A DNA stretch of 64,000 nt from Micrococcaceae bacterium Sec5.1 (GCA_039636795.1 CP143430.1:1054001-1118000); one strand, 5' to 3'; positions 18,781 through 27,012 are shown, counted from the first letter of the stretch. Program-made: numbers and translations. The notes: generated from the letters alone by a model not told the origin.

Positions 18781-18812
18781 AGGCTGCGCGGTGGGGAACC
18801 GCCGCGCAGCCT
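18781..18812 (+). other. Hairpin between binding-protein and permease genes
   Basis: Perfect 11-bp stem AGGCTGCGCGG (18781-18791) with its complement (18802-18812), 10-base loop and no T-run. Such a hairpin commonly stabilises or partly terminates the upstream message, giving more binding protein than permease. That function is inferred. Confidence 0.7.
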
Positions 18813-18833
18813 GAACAACAAGGAGTCATTCCC

Positions 18834-19886
18834 ATGGCAAACACAGCAACCCTGCCGCCGGCGACATCGCCTGGTGATGAACGGGTAGGCCGCCGTAGTC
18901 CGGTCCAAAAGTTCCTGGCGAGGCCCGAGGTCGGTGCACTGGTCGGAGCAGTAGTCCTCTTCATTTTCTTCGCCTCGGTTTCCCAGACGTTCACCCAGCC
19001 GAACGCGCTCGCCACCGTGCTTTACGGGTCCTCAACCATTGGCATCATGGCGGTAGGGGTTTCCCTGCTGATGATCGGTGGTGAGTTTGACCTTTCCACC
19101 GGTGTGGCTGTGATCTCCTCCGCCCTGACCGCCTCGCTCTTCAGCTGGAACTTCTCAATGAATGCCTGGGTTGGTGTCACGTTGGCACTGGTTGTTTCGC
19201 TGGGCATTGGATTCATCAACGGCTGGATTCTCGTCAAGACCAAACTTCCAAGCTTCATCGTCACCCTGGCGACCTTCCTCATGCTGACGGGCCTGAACCT
19301 GGCACTGACCCGCCTCATCGGCGGCAGCGTCTCCTCGCCGTCGATCTCCAAACTGGACGGGTTCGAATCGGCACGAGCGGTGTTCGCCTCCTCCATCAGC
19401 ATCGGCGGCGTGGAAGTCAAGATCACAGTCTTCTTCTGGATCATCCTGGTAGCAGTGGCCTCGTGGATCCTGTTGCGCACCCGGGTTGGCAACTGGATCT
19501 TCGCAGTGGGCGGCGACGCCAATGCTGCCCGCGCAGTTGGCGTCCCTGTGACCAAGACCAAGATCGGCCTCTTCATGGCCGTTGGTTTCTGCGGCTGGAT
19601 CCTGGGCATGCACAACCTCTTTGCCTTCGATGCTGTGCAGTCCGGCGAAGGTGTTGGCAACGAGTTCCTCTACATCATTGCTGCCGTCATCGGTGGATGC
19701 CTCCTGACGGGCGGCTACGGCTCGGCAGTGGGTGGCGCAATCGGTGCTTTCATCTTTGGCATGGCCAACAAGGGCATCGTGTACGCACAATGGAATCCGG
19801 ACTGGTTCAAGTTCTTCCTGGGCTTGATGCTCCTGCTGGCCACCATCGTGAACCTGATCGTCAAGCGCCGGGCAGAGCTCAAGTAA
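18834..19886 (+). CDS. ABC transporter permease, ribose/inositol type
   Basis: 350 residues with about nine to ten hydrophobic segments, BPD_transp_2 (RbsC-like) family. The ATG at 18834 is chosen because AAGGAG lies ten bases upstream; an earlier in-frame start at 18726 would overlap the binding-protein gene. Characteristic stretch: IMAVGVSLLMIGGEFDLSTG near the second membrane segment and VGGDANAARAVGVPV in the cytoplasmic loop. Partner of the flanking binding protein and ATPase. Confidence 0.9.
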   Translation: MANTATLPPATSPGDERVGRRSPVQKFLARPEVGALVGAVVLFIFFASVSQTFTQPNALATVLYGSSTIGIMAVGVSLLMIGGEFDLSTGVAVISSALTASLFSWNFSMNAWVGVTLALVVSLGIGFINGWILVKTKLPSFIVTLATFLMLTGLNLALTRLIGGSVSSPSISKLDGFESARAVFASSISIGGVEVKITVFFWIILVAVASWILLRTRVGNWIFAVGGDANAARAVGVPVTKTKIGLFMAVGFCGWILGMHNLFAFDAVQSGEGVGNEFLYIIAAVIGGCLLTGGYGSAVGGAIGAFIFGMANKGIVYAQWNPDWFKFFLGLMLLLATIVNLIVKRRAELK

Positions 19887-19898
19887 GGGGCCGGAACA

Positions 19899-20825
19899 AT
19901 GAACGCACAACAGATCGACCAGCAGACACTGCTGAAAAACGAGAAGGACCCGTTGACGCACACACCCGTGCACCTGCTTTCGCTCGAGGGAGTAGGCAAG
20001 CACTACGGCAACATCATCGCCCTGCGCGATGTAACCATGGCTGTGGATAATGGCCGGGTCACCTGCGTCCTGGGCGACAATGGCGCCGGCAAGTCAACGC
20101 TGATCAAGATCATCGCAGGTCTGCACCAGCACGACGAAGGCACCTTGCACGTGATGGGCGATGCCAGAAAGTTCAATTCGCCCAGGGACGCCCTCGACGC
20201 CGGTATCGCCACCGTGTACCAAGACCTGGCCGTGGTCCCGCTGATGCCCATCTGGCGTAACTTCTTCCTTGGCTCGGAACTGATCAGCGGATTCGGTCCG
20301 TTCAAGAGCATGGATGTCCAGAAGATGAAGGACATCACGCTGAAGGAGCTGGCCGAGATGGGAATCGACCTCCGCGATGTTGACCAGCCCATCGGTCAGC
20401 TCTCGGGCGGCGAGCGCCAGTGTGTCGCCATTGCCCGGGCCGTGTACTTCGGCGCGAAGGTGCTGATCCTGGATGAGCCCACAGCCGCCCTTGGCGTGAA
20501 GCAGTCCGGCGTGGTGCTTCGGTACATCCTGCAGGCTCGCGACCGCGGCCTCGGCGTAATCTTCATTACCCACAACCCGCACCACGCCTTCCCTGTTGGT
20601 GACCGCTTCCTGCTGCTCAAGCGCGGCAAGTCGATCGGCTACTACGACAAGAAGGACATCACCTTGGATGAGTTGACGGCCCAAATGGCTGGCGGCGCCG
20701 AACTGGCGGAGTTGGCCCATGAGCTGGAGCAGCTCGGCGGGCACTCCGATGCGCTCGAGGAGGTTAAGGCCGAAGTGGCGGGTGTGGCTGACGCTGCACC
20801 GGAGGGTGTCACCAAGCGGCACTAG
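19899..20825 (+). CDS. ABC transporter ATP-binding protein, single-domain sugar importer type
   Basis: 308 residues with one nucleotide-binding domain: Walker [10 protein letters not shown] (about 58-66), signature LSGGERQ, Walker [12 protein letters not shown] and switch histidine in FITHNPHHA. Ribose-family importers usually have a tandem ATPase of ~500 residues; this is the single-domain (FrcA-like) form that works as a homodimer. The C-terminal ~50 residues are Glu/Ala-rich, possibly helical. It starts 12 bases after the permease gene and is followed by a terminator. Confidence 0.9.
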   Translation: MNAQQIDQQTLLKNEKDPLTHTPVHLLSLEGVGKHYGNIIALRDVTMAVDNGRVTCVLGDNGAGKSTLIKIIAGLHQHDEGTLHVMGDARKFNSPRDALDAGIATVYQDLAVVPLMPIWRNFFLGSELISGFGPFKSMDVQKMKDITLKELAEMGIDLRDVDQPIGQLSGGERQCVAIARAVYFGAKVLILDEPTAALGVKQSGVVLRYILQARDRGLGVIFITHNPHHAFPVGDRFLLLKRGKSIGYYDKKDITLDELTAQMAGGAELAELAHELEQLGGHSDALEEVKAEVAGVADAAPEGVTKRH

Positions 20826-20842
20826 GCTTGTTCGGCTGTGTA

Positions 20843-20880
20843 CTGCCCGGAGCGCCTGATGGCTCCGGGCAGATTCGTTT
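20843..20880. terminator. Terminator after the inositol importer operon
   Basis: 11-bp perfect stem CTGCCCGGAGC (20843-20853) with its complement (20862-20872), followed by ATTCGTTT. It also lies at the end of the convergent LacI gene. Confidence 0.85.
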
Positions 20881-20919
20881 CGAGTACCTCTAGTGAGCGG
20901 CCCCCTGCAGCGTCCGCCT

Positions 20920-21921
20920 CTACCGAACCGCCGACGTCGTGCCGCGGAGTACCAGCGTCGGCTCGATGAGCTTCCGCTCCGGCTCCAACGTCGCATCGTC
21001 GATGCGGGCCAGCAGCCTGCGTGCTGCATCTACGCCCACAAGATCGCTTCGGTTATCGATGGACGTAAGGTCCAAGAAGCGCGACTTCGCTAAAGGGGAG
21101 TTGTCGTACCCGATCACCGAAATATCGTGGGGCACGGAAAGCCCACGGGCTTTGATGGCGGCGAAAGCGCCCAGCGCCATGGTGTCGTTGGCGGCGAAGA
21201 TCGCAGTAGTGCCGGGATGGTGGTCCAGTAGCCAGCAAGCGGCTCCGTACCCGTCTTCTTCGGACGTTCCTTCAGTCTCACCGATGACGACCTCGACGCC
21301 GGCAGCCTGCAACGCGCGTTGGTAACCGGCGCGCCGGTGTGCTGACGCGCCGTCGGACCCCGAAAGGTGGCCGATGCGGCTGTGGCCCAACCCCAGCAGG
21401 TGGTCCGCTGCCATGCTGCCCCCGCGGTCGTCGTCGTTGGTTATCAGGTCCGCGCCTGTCGGGACGCCGTTCCGCCATCCGGCAACCACGGTGGGGACCC
21501 ACGTTCCAGCGAGCATGGGTTCGCTGGGCTCGGCGGCCAGGACCAAGGCGTCCACGTGCATGGCCAGCAGGCCGTCTGTGGCTTCCTTGATGCGGTTCGC
21601 GCCAGGCCTGGAGTCCGCGAGCATGACATGGTAGCCAAGATCCGAAAGGACGGATTCCATACCCCGGAGGAGATCGACGAACCAGGGGTTGCGGTAATCG
21701 TCGATGACCAGGCCGATGCTCTTGGTGCGGTGGCTGGCAAGAGTGGTGGCAGCCCGGCTGGGCCGGTAGCCCAAATCGTGTATCGCCTTTTGGACGGCTT
21801 GCCTACGCTTTTCGCTGATCCTCGCCGGGTCCTTGAGGAACAAGGAAACCAACGACGGCGAGACTCCGGCCTGGGTAGCGACGTCGTAGAGGGTGGGGCG
21901 TCGGGTCTGTGCGTTGTTCAA
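20920..21921 (-). CDS. LacI-family transcriptional regulator of the second inositol gene set
   Basis: 333 residues. LacI helix-turn-helix at the N-terminus (PTLYDVATQAGVSPSLVSLF, hinge YRPSRAATTLASHRT), then a periplasmic-binding-like effector domain (SIGLVIDDYRNPWFVDLLRG; FAANDTMALGAFAAIKARG). It is divergent from the Gfo/Idh gene at 22079. The gap contains a perfect 12-bp palindrome TGTAGCGCTACA, a typical LacI-type operator, so it probably represses that operon. The ligand is not evident. Confidence 0.9.
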   Translation of the reverse strand: MNNAQTRRPTLYDVATQAGVSPSLVSLFLKDPARISEKRRQAVQKAIHDLGYRPSRAATTLASHRTKSIGLVIDDYRNPWFVDLLRGMESVLSDLGYHVMLADSRPGANRIKEATDGLLAMHVDALVLAAEPSEPMLAGTWVPTVVAGWRNGVPTGADLITNDDDRGGSMAADHLLGLGHSRIGHLSGSDGASAHRRAGYQRALQAAGVEVVIGETEGTSEEDGYGAACWLLDHHPGTTAIFAANDTMALGAFAAIKARGLSVPHDISVIGYDNSPLAKSRFLDLTSIDNRSDLVGVDAARRLLARIDDATLEPERKLIEPTLVLRGTTSAVR

Positions 21922-21970
21922 CGGAATCGGTGTGCCTTTCGTGTCTGACCTTGAGGATAGTCGGTTAAGG

Positions 21971-22000
21971 ATTGACAGGACATATAGACATAGTTACGAT
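21971..22000 (+). promoter_or_regulatory. Consensus promoter overlapped by an inositol operator
   Basis: TTGACA (21972-21977), 17-base spacer, TACGAT (21995-22000). The operator ATTGACAGGACATA (21971-21984) covers the -35 box. It drives the operon starting at 22079. Confidence 0.75.
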
Positions 22001-22017
22001 CGAGCCCAGTGCAAAAT

Positions 22018-22029
22018 TGTAGCGCTACA
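22018..22029. promoter_or_regulatory. LacI-type operator palindrome
   Basis: TGTAGCGCTACA, a perfect palindrome with central CG, 18 bases after the -10 box and within the untranslated leader. It lies between the divergent LacI gene and its probable target. Confidence 0.75.
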
Positions 22030-22078
22030 GAATGCCGTTCATGCCTCATGGCACGGCGAAATTTCAAAGGAGAAATCA

Positions 22079-23266
22079 ATGGCTGAAAGCCTCGGCGTCG
22101 CCGTCATCGGTGCAGGGATGGCGGGCAAAGCCCATGCTGCCGCGTACCGCACGGCATCTGCCCTCTACAGCCCGGTACTGCCACAGCTCCGCCTCGTCTC
22201 GATCGGCGACGTGAATGCAGAATTTGGTTCCCTGGCTGCTCGACGCTTCGGCTACGAGCGCAACGACACGTCCTGGCAGGCAATCGCCGAGGCCGATGAC
22301 ATTGACGTGGTGAGCGTGGTCATCGCCAACTCCCTCCACCGCGAAGTCGTGGAAGGCCTGCTCGCGGCCGGCAAGCACGTGCTGTGCGAGAAGCCGCTCA
22401 GCGATACCCTGGCCGATGCCCGCGCCATGGCCTACGCCGCCCGGCAAGCAGAGGCACATGGAACGCTTGCCCGCATCGGCTTCACCTTTCGCCGGACTCC
22501 GGGCATCGCCTACATCCGTGACCTGATCCAGAACGGCGTTCTCGGGAACGTCCTGCACTTCAGTGGCCGATACTGGACTGACTACGGCTTCAGCCCCTCG
22601 GCTCCCATGAGCTGGAGATACAAGGGCGGGCCCGGCTCCGGTGCGCTGGCCGACGTCGGAAGTCACCTGACGTACGTATCCGAATTCCTGTGCGGCGACA
22701 TCAAGTCCATCAGCGGTGGCCGGCTCGCCACGGCGATTGCCAAGCGCCCTCTTCCGCTGAGTGCCGTGATGGGTCACGATCACGTGGCCGTCAGCGACAC
22801 GTTCGAAGCGGTGGAGAATGACGACTACGCAGCATTCAACGCAGAGTTCACCAACGGCGCCGGAAGCTTCGAGGTCTCCCGCGTTGCAGCCGGCCACGCC
22901 AACAGCCTCCAGTTCGAGGTCTTCTGCGAGAATGGCGCGGCCAAGTTCGATCAGCGCCGCCCGTCCGAAATTCAGCTTTTCCTCAATGACGGTTCAGGTA
23001 ACGAGAACGGTTACCGCCAGGTCATCCTCGGCCCGGGCCACCCATATATCGCCGGCGGCCTCGCAATGGACGCCCCGGAAGTTGGCTTTGGCCAGAACGA
23101 TGCATTCGGCTATCAGGCCCGCGCGTTCCTCGAAGAAGTTGCCGGGCTCAGCGCAGAAGCATCCTTGCCCCGTTGCGCCACCTTCGATGAAGGCGTACGC
23201 AACATGGAACTCCTCAATGCAGTCACCGAATCCAGCCTGAACAACGGAAAGAAGATCACGCTATGA
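22079..23266 (+). CDS. Gfo/Idh/MocA oxidoreductase, inositol-associated
   Basis: 395 residues from the ATG at 22079, set by AAAGGAG seven bases upstream. NAD-binding VAVIGAGMAGKAHAAAYRTA at the N-terminus, CEKPLSDTLADARAMAYA as the CEKP motif, and ADVGSHLTYVSEFLCGD as the active-site region. It is longer than iolG and closer to the larger sugar/inositol dehydrogenases. It overlaps the next gene by four bases (ATGA). Likely acts on another inositol isomer or inosose; the substrate is unknown. Confidence 0.85.
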   Translation: MAESLGVAVIGAGMAGKAHAAAYRTASALYSPVLPQLRLVSIGDVNAEFGSLAARRFGYERNDTSWQAIAEADDIDVVSVVIANSLHREVVEGLLAAGKHVLCEKPLSDTLADARAMAYAARQAEAHGTLARIGFTFRRTPGIAYIRDLIQNGVLGNVLHFSGRYWTDYGFSPSAPMSWRYKGGPGSGALADVGSHLTYVSEFLCGDIKSISGGRLATAIAKRPLPLSAVMGHDHVAVSDTFEAVENDDYAAFNAEFTNGAGSFEVSRVAAGHANSLQFEVFCENGAAKFDQRRPSEIQLFLNDGSGNENGYRQVILGPGHPYIAGGLAMDAPEVGFGQNDAFGYQARAFLEEVAGLSAEASLPRCATFDEGVRNMELLNAVTESSLNNGKKITL

Positions 23267-24294
23267 AGCTCGGCGTCTACAACGCGATCCTGCACGACCG
23301 CCCGCTTCCCGAAGCGCTGAAGGTCATCGCTGATCTTGGTCTCACTGGGATCGAGATCAACACTGGCGGGTTCCTGCCCGCCGTGCACGTCCCCACTTTT
23401 GACCAGATTCTGGAGAGCGACGCAGCGCGCGACGACTATCTGGCGATCTTCGAGGGCACCGGCGTTTCCATCGCTGGCCTGAACTGCAATGGCAATCCGC
23501 TGCATCCCAAGCGCGAAATCGGTGAGAAGCATGCCGAAGACATCCGCCGCTCCATTCGCCTGGCCCATCGCCTCGGCCAGAACCGGATTGTGACCATGTC
23601 CGGTCTGCCGGGTGGCGAGCTTGGGGCGACCACCGTCAACTGGGTAGTCAACGCCTGGAACTCCGCGGCCCTGGACGTGCTGGATTACCAGTGGGATGTG
23701 GCCGCTGCGTTCTGGAAGGAAACGGACCGCCTTGCTGCTGATCACGGCGTCAAGGTGGCGCTGGAACTGCACCCGCAGAACCTCGTCTTCAACACCGCTG
23801 ATGTCTACAAACTCATCGAGCTCACCGGTGCCACCCATGTTGGTGTCGAACTCGATGCTTCCCACCTGTTCTGGCAGCAGATGGACCCCGTGGCTGTCGT
23901 CCGCGAACTTGGCTCGCTGGTGTTCCAGGCAGCTGCGAAGGACGTCCGCGTGAACAAGGACAACGCTGCGCTGTACGGAGTTTTGGACAACAGCTTCCGA
24001 CGGCTTTCACCCGAGGAAAACCGCACCAACCTGGGCGGCGACGAGTGGGCCAACGGATGGCCCAAGAACTCGGCCTGGGACTTCGTTGCCTTGGGCCGTG
24101 GACACGATATGGCCTTTTGGACAGAGTTCCTCCGGGCGCTCCATGAGGTTGATCCCAACATGCTGGTGAACATCGAACACGAGGACGTTTCCCTGGGTCG
24201 CATTGAAGGACTTGAAGTGGCGGCTCAGGTCCTTAAGGATGCTGACGCGGCACTGGAAGCGTCACTGAACGCTTCTACCGCTAGTGCCATTTGA
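23263..24294 (+). CDS. Sugar phosphate isomerase/epimerase, TIM barrel
   Basis: 343 residues, xylose-isomerase-like barrel: MKLGVYNAILHDRPLPEALK at the start, LGLTGIEINTGGFLPAVH, VALELHPQNLVFNTADVYKL, GVELDASHLFWQQMD and MLVNIEHEDVSLGRIEG supply the usual Glu/His/Asp metal ligands. Translation is coupled to the preceding oxidoreductase. The pair resembles dehydrogenase plus keto-isomerase steps that feed non-myo inositols into the main pathway, as an inference from neighbours. Confidence 0.85.
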   Translation: MKLGVYNAILHDRPLPEALKVIADLGLTGIEINTGGFLPAVHVPTFDQILESDAARDDYLAIFEGTGVSIAGLNCNGNPLHPKREIGEKHAEDIRRSIRLAHRLGQNRIVTMSGLPGGELGATTVNWVVNAWNSAALDVLDYQWDVAAAFWKETDRLAADHGVKVALELHPQNLVFNTADVYKLIELTGATHVGVELDASHLFWQQMDPVAVVRELGSLVFQAAAKDVRVNKDNAALYGVLDNSFRRLSPEENRTNLGGDEWANGWPKNSAWDFVALGRGHDMAFWTEFLRALHEVDPNMLVNIEHEDVSLGRIEGLEVAAQVLKDADAALEASLNASTASAI

Positions 24295-24320
24295 CAGGAC
24301 AAACTGACAAGGTTTAGTGT
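24290..24320 (+). promoter_or_regulatory. Inositol operator and promoter before the second inositol dehydrogenase
   Basis: TTTGACAGGACAAA (24290-24303) overlaps TTGACA (24291-24296); TAGTGT (24315-24320) is a possible -10 at 18 bases. It begins within the stop codon region of the upstream gene, so the next gene can be transcribed separately. Confidence 0.65.
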
Positions 24321-24375
24321 CGCCTCAAGAATCCCTCTTAAGACTCAACTTCTGCTGCACTGACGGAGACAGATA

Positions 24376-25401
24376 ATGATGAAGCAAGTGACCCTCGGCC
24401 TTGTGGGTGTTGGCCGGATCGGTGTAATGCACGCCAAGAACATCAGTGCGCTCAACCAAGTCCTGAACCCGGAGGGGGTCCAGGTCCAACTCAAGCTGAC
24501 CGATGTTGCCGGCGAACACGCCCGTTCCGTGGCCGCTGAATGTGGAGCGGAATTCCTGGGTTCAGTGGCGGAGCTGATCTCCTCGGGTGTGGATGGACTG
24601 GTGATCGCCACCGGCACGGCGACACACCCGGACCTCATCCGCGCCGGTGTGGATGCTGGGATTCCCGTGTTCTGCGAGAAGCCGGTGGCTGTGAATGTCG
24701 CCCAGTCCCTGCCGGTCCTTGAGTACATCCGGGAGAAGGGTGGAACCGTGCAGATCGGCCACCAACGCCGCTTCGACGCCGGCTACCTGGAAGCCAAGCG
24801 GGCCTACGAAGCCGGAGAATTGGGCTGGATCCACTCCGTCCGTGCCCTCACATGCGACATGACACCGCCGCCGGTCCAATTCCTGGCAACCTCAGGCGGT
24901 CTGTTCCGGGACTGCTCCGTGCACGATTTCGACATCCTTCGGTGGCTCACGGGCAAGGAAATCGTGGAGGTCTACGCCAAGGGCTCCAACAATGGCGACC
25001 CCGCAATCGGTGAGGTGGGTGACGTAGATACCGCCTTGGCAGTAGTAACTTTCGACGACGGCACGGTAGGCACGGTCTCAGCCAGCCGTTACAACGGGGC
25101 CGGGCACGATGTCCGCCTGGAACTCCAGGGCTCGGATGGCTCCGTGGTGGTTGGCATGGACGAACAGATGGCTGTCCGCTCGGCCGAGCCAGGGGTTGCG
25201 TTCCCGTCCGGCAACTCCCACAAGACCTTTGCCGAACGCTTCGACCAGGCGTACCGCTCTGAGATGGCCGCATTTGTTGAATTGGTCCTCGGGGAACGCA
25301 AGAATCCGTGCACCCCCGAGGACGCTGTCGCTGCTTCCAAGGTGGCCGACGCCGCCCAGGAATCCCTCGAAACCGGCGTCCCCGTCCGCGTCGCCCCCTG
25401 A
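24376..25401 (+). CDS. Inositol 2-dehydrogenase-like oxidoreductase
   Basis: 341 residues, Gfo/Idh/MocA family. LGLVGVGRIGVMHAKNISAL carries the nucleotide-binding loop; CEKPV in VFCEKPVAVNVAQ; GHQRRFDAGYLEAKRAYEAG and RDCSVHDFDILRWLTGKEI form the catalytic region typical of IolG. It is thus a second, diverged inositol dehydrogenase, possibly for D-chiro- or scyllo-inositol. It has its own promoter and operator. The last ~70 bases are duplicated downstream at 26935-27012 as part of a repeat module. Confidence 0.88.
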   Translation: MMKQVTLGLVGVGRIGVMHAKNISALNQVLNPEGVQVQLKLTDVAGEHARSVAAECGAEFLGSVAELISSGVDGLVIATGTATHPDLIRAGVDAGIPVFCEKPVAVNVAQSLPVLEYIREKGGTVQIGHQRRFDAGYLEAKRAYEAGELGWIHSVRALTCDMTPPPVQFLATSGGLFRDCSVHDFDILRWLTGKEIVEVYAKGSNNGDPAIGEVGDVDTALAVVTFDDGTVGTVSASRYNGAGHDVRLELQGSDGSVVVGMDEQMAVRSAEPGVAFPSGNSHKTFAERFDQAYRSEMAAFVELVLGERKNPCTPEDAVAASKVADAAQESLETGVPVRVAP

Positions 25402-25453
25402 TCTTCTCTCACATCCTGCGGCTTTTTCCCCGATCCTCTCTCACATCCTGCGG
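25401..25453 (-). repeat. Mirrored 32-nt repeat, left arm of module copy 1
   Basis: Two units starting at 25401 and 25433 carry ATCYTCTCTCACATCCTGCG. They are the reverse complement of the GTGAGAGAGGAT cores in the right arm (26849-26927), with the same 32-base period. The first unit starts inside the stop codon of the dehydrogenase gene. Confidence 0.85.
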
Positions 25454-25504
25454 GATTGCCGGCGTTCCTGCGCTCGTCAAGTTTTTGAGACAGTTTCGTT
25501 GGTG

Positions 25505-26374
25505 TTAGGCGGCCAGGGGTTCCTGGGCGCGGTTGTGGTGGTTTTCGTGGGCGGCGGCCGGTGGGATGCCGCCGGCCCTGCGGTTGGGACGGCGGCGGTT
25601 GTACCAGCCTTCGATGTAGTCCATCACTCCGGTCCGGGCTGCGAGTCTGGAGCCGAATCCGTGGTGGTGGTAGAACTCGGTTTTGAGGTGGGAGAAGAAG
25701 TTCTCGGCGACCGCGTTGTCCCAGCACACCCCGACCTTGCCCATGGACTGGGTGACCCCGTTCTGGCCGCACCATTCTTGGAATTCGTCAGAGGTGTATT
25801 GGGTGCCACGGTCGGAGTGGAACACCACACCATGCTCGGCGAAACGGCCGTGGTTCCGTGCCATCTGCAGGGCTGCGGTGCACAGGCTTGCCCGCATGTG
25901 GGCAGCCATGGACCAGCCGATGACCATGCCCGAAAACAGGTCGATGACGGTGGCCAGATAAAGCCAGCCCTCGCCGGTGCGCAGGTAGGTGATGTCTCCG
26001 ACCAGACGGGTCCCGGGCACTGCGGAGGTGAAGTCGCGTTTGCCCTGTTCATCGAGCATGTGGTTCTCGATGTGGGCGGTCTTGGCTTGCGGGTCCTGGA
26101 CCGTGGTCCTCTTCCAGGCCCGGGTTCGGATGGCCCGCAGGCCCTTTTCTCGCATGATCGCCCCGACGGTGGGGGCGGAGACCTTGGTCCCGGCCGCGTT
26201 GAGCAAAAGCGTCAGCTGGTCACGGCCGGCACGGCCATTTTCCTTCTCGTACAGGCCGGTAACCGCGGTGACCAGATCCTCATGCCGCACGGCACGCGGT
26301 GAGGGCCCGGCAGGGGCGCGCCACCGGTAGAACGAGGCCCGGGAGACCTTCAACGCCCGGCACAGCCACACCAC
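25505..26374 (-). CDS. IS3-family transposase OrfB (catalytic)
   Basis: 289 residues from the first possible start. The frame is open further upstream to the orfA overlap (reading VEDFYEFIEAEKANYSV), consistent with production as an OrfAB fusion. HTH_21 region (SRASFYRWRAPAGPS), then the rve integrase core with the DDE triad in LVGDITYLRTG, FHSDRGTQYTS and AVAENFFSHLKTEF. The frame is complete with no internal stop, so the element may be active. Confidence 0.9.
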   Translation of the reverse strand: MVWLCRALKVSRASFYRWRAPAGPSPRAVRHEDLVTAVTGLYEKENGRAGRDQLTLLLNAAGTKVSAPTVGAIMREKGLRAIRTRAWKRTTVQDPQAKTAHIENHMLDEQGKRDFTSAVPGTRLVGDITYLRTGEGWLYLATVIDLFSGMVIGWSMAAHMRASLCTAALQMARNHGRFAEHGVVFHSDRGTQYTSDEFQEWCGQNGVTQSMGKVGVCWDNAVAENFFSHLKTEFYHHHGFGSRLAARTGVMDYIEGWYNRRRPNRRAGGIPPAAAHENHHNRAQEPLAA

Positions 26375-26418
26375 GGAATAGTTGGCCTTCTCCGCTTCGA
26401 TGAACTCGTAGAAGTCCT

Positions 26419-26721
26419 CTACTTTTGCTTCGCGGCAAAGAAGGCGCTGACTTTTCCCAGGAACTCGACCTCGGCCTTCAACCGCTCATTTTCGGCCAGT
26501 GCCTTCCGGTGCTCGTCCCACGGCACCGGCCCCCGTTCTTCAGGCAGGACCGGCGCGGCGCCCTGGTGGCTCTCTCGATGCCTGTGCAGCCAGTTCCCCA
26601 GCGTGCTTTCCTTCACCCCGATCTCCTCGGCGACCTGTTTCACCGACCGGTTCGTGGACAAAACAAGCCGCACAGCATCCTCACGGAAAGCGGCATCGTA
26701 TTTTCTTCTGGGCGTGGTCAT
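26419..26721 (-). CDS. IS3-family transposase OrfA (DNA-binding)
   Basis: About 100 residues from the ATG at 26721 (an upstream in-frame ATG at 26742 is nine bases from the IS end). Helix-turn-helix HTH_Tnp_1: RKYDAAFREDAVRLVLSTNR, then VAEEIGVKESTLGNWLHRHR. The C-terminus has a leucine-zipper-like heptad region (ALAENERLKAEVEFLGKV). The frame ends in AAKQK at a GCAAAAG sequence where a -1 shift leads into orfB. Confidence 0.88.
   Translation of the reverse strand: MTTPRRKYDAAFREDAVRLVLSTNRSVKQVAEEIGVKESTLGNWLHRHRESHQGAAPVLPEERGPVPWDEHRKALAENERLKAEVEFLGKVSAFFAAKQK
26422..26428 (-). other. Programmed -1 frameshift site of the IS element
   Basis: On the minus strand GCAAAAG sits two bases before the orfA stop; slipping back one base changes reading from CAA-AAG-stop to GCA-AAA-GTA and continues in orfB. 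A4G motifs are the usual IS3 slippery sites. Confidence 0.7.
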
Positions 26722-26797
26722 CTGAACTGAAGCTCCCATCAAGCTGTCTCACAAAACCATACGACCGCATCCTCTCTCCCTTGCTTCAGGAAAGCCA

Positions 26798-26830
26798 CGA
26801 CGTCGGCACCTGACCTGAGTGCCGACGTCG
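26798..26830. repeat. Central hairpin of repeat module copy 1
   Basis: CGACGTCGGCAC (26798-26809), 9-base loop, perfect complement (26819-26830). The same region in copy 2 (from 27106) has an imperfect right half. A 47-base block (26773-26819) is identical to 27081-27127. Confidence 0.85.
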
Positions 26831-26848
26831 GGACCTGCCGCGCGGGAC

Positions 26849-26927
26849 GTGAGAGAGGATCGGGCGAAAGGGGCCTCGATGTGAGAGAGGATCGGCCGAA
26901 AGGGGCCTCGATGTGAGAGAGGATCGG
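26849..26927 (+). repeat. Mirrored 32-nt repeat, right arm of module copy 1
   Basis: Units start at 26849, 26881 and 26913 (exact 32-base period), each beginning GTGAGAGAGGATCGG; the first two continue with a near-identical GCGAAAGGGGCCTCGAT. The third is partial and runs directly into the duplicated dehydrogenase tail. Confidence 0.9.
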
Positions 26928-26934
26928 TCAGGTA

Positions 26935-27012
26935 GCTGCTCTCAAGGTGGCCGACGCCGTCCAGGAGTCCCTCGAAACCGGCGTTCCCGTTTCCCGTCCG
27001 CGTCGCCCCCTG
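26935..27012 (+). pseudogene. Duplicated 3' fragment of the inositol dehydrogenase gene
   Basis: About 75 bases match 25331-25403, the end of the dehydrogenase gene, with several substitutions and a small insertion near TTTCCCGTCC that shifts the frame. No start or upstream part is present. It marks the left boundary of a tandem duplication. Confidence 0.85.

Larger units (their letters stand above)
25486..26751 (-). mobile_element. IS3-family insertion sequence, about 1266 bp
   Basis: Two overlapping transposase frames on the minus strand, bounded by short inverted repeats: TGAGACAGTTT at 25486 and, read on the minus strand, TGAGACAGCTT from 26751. Ends beginning TG fit the IS3 family. No clear target duplication is seen next to these ends. 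It lies in the middle of copy 1 of the repeat module; copy 2 shows the uninterrupted layout. Confidence 0.85.
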
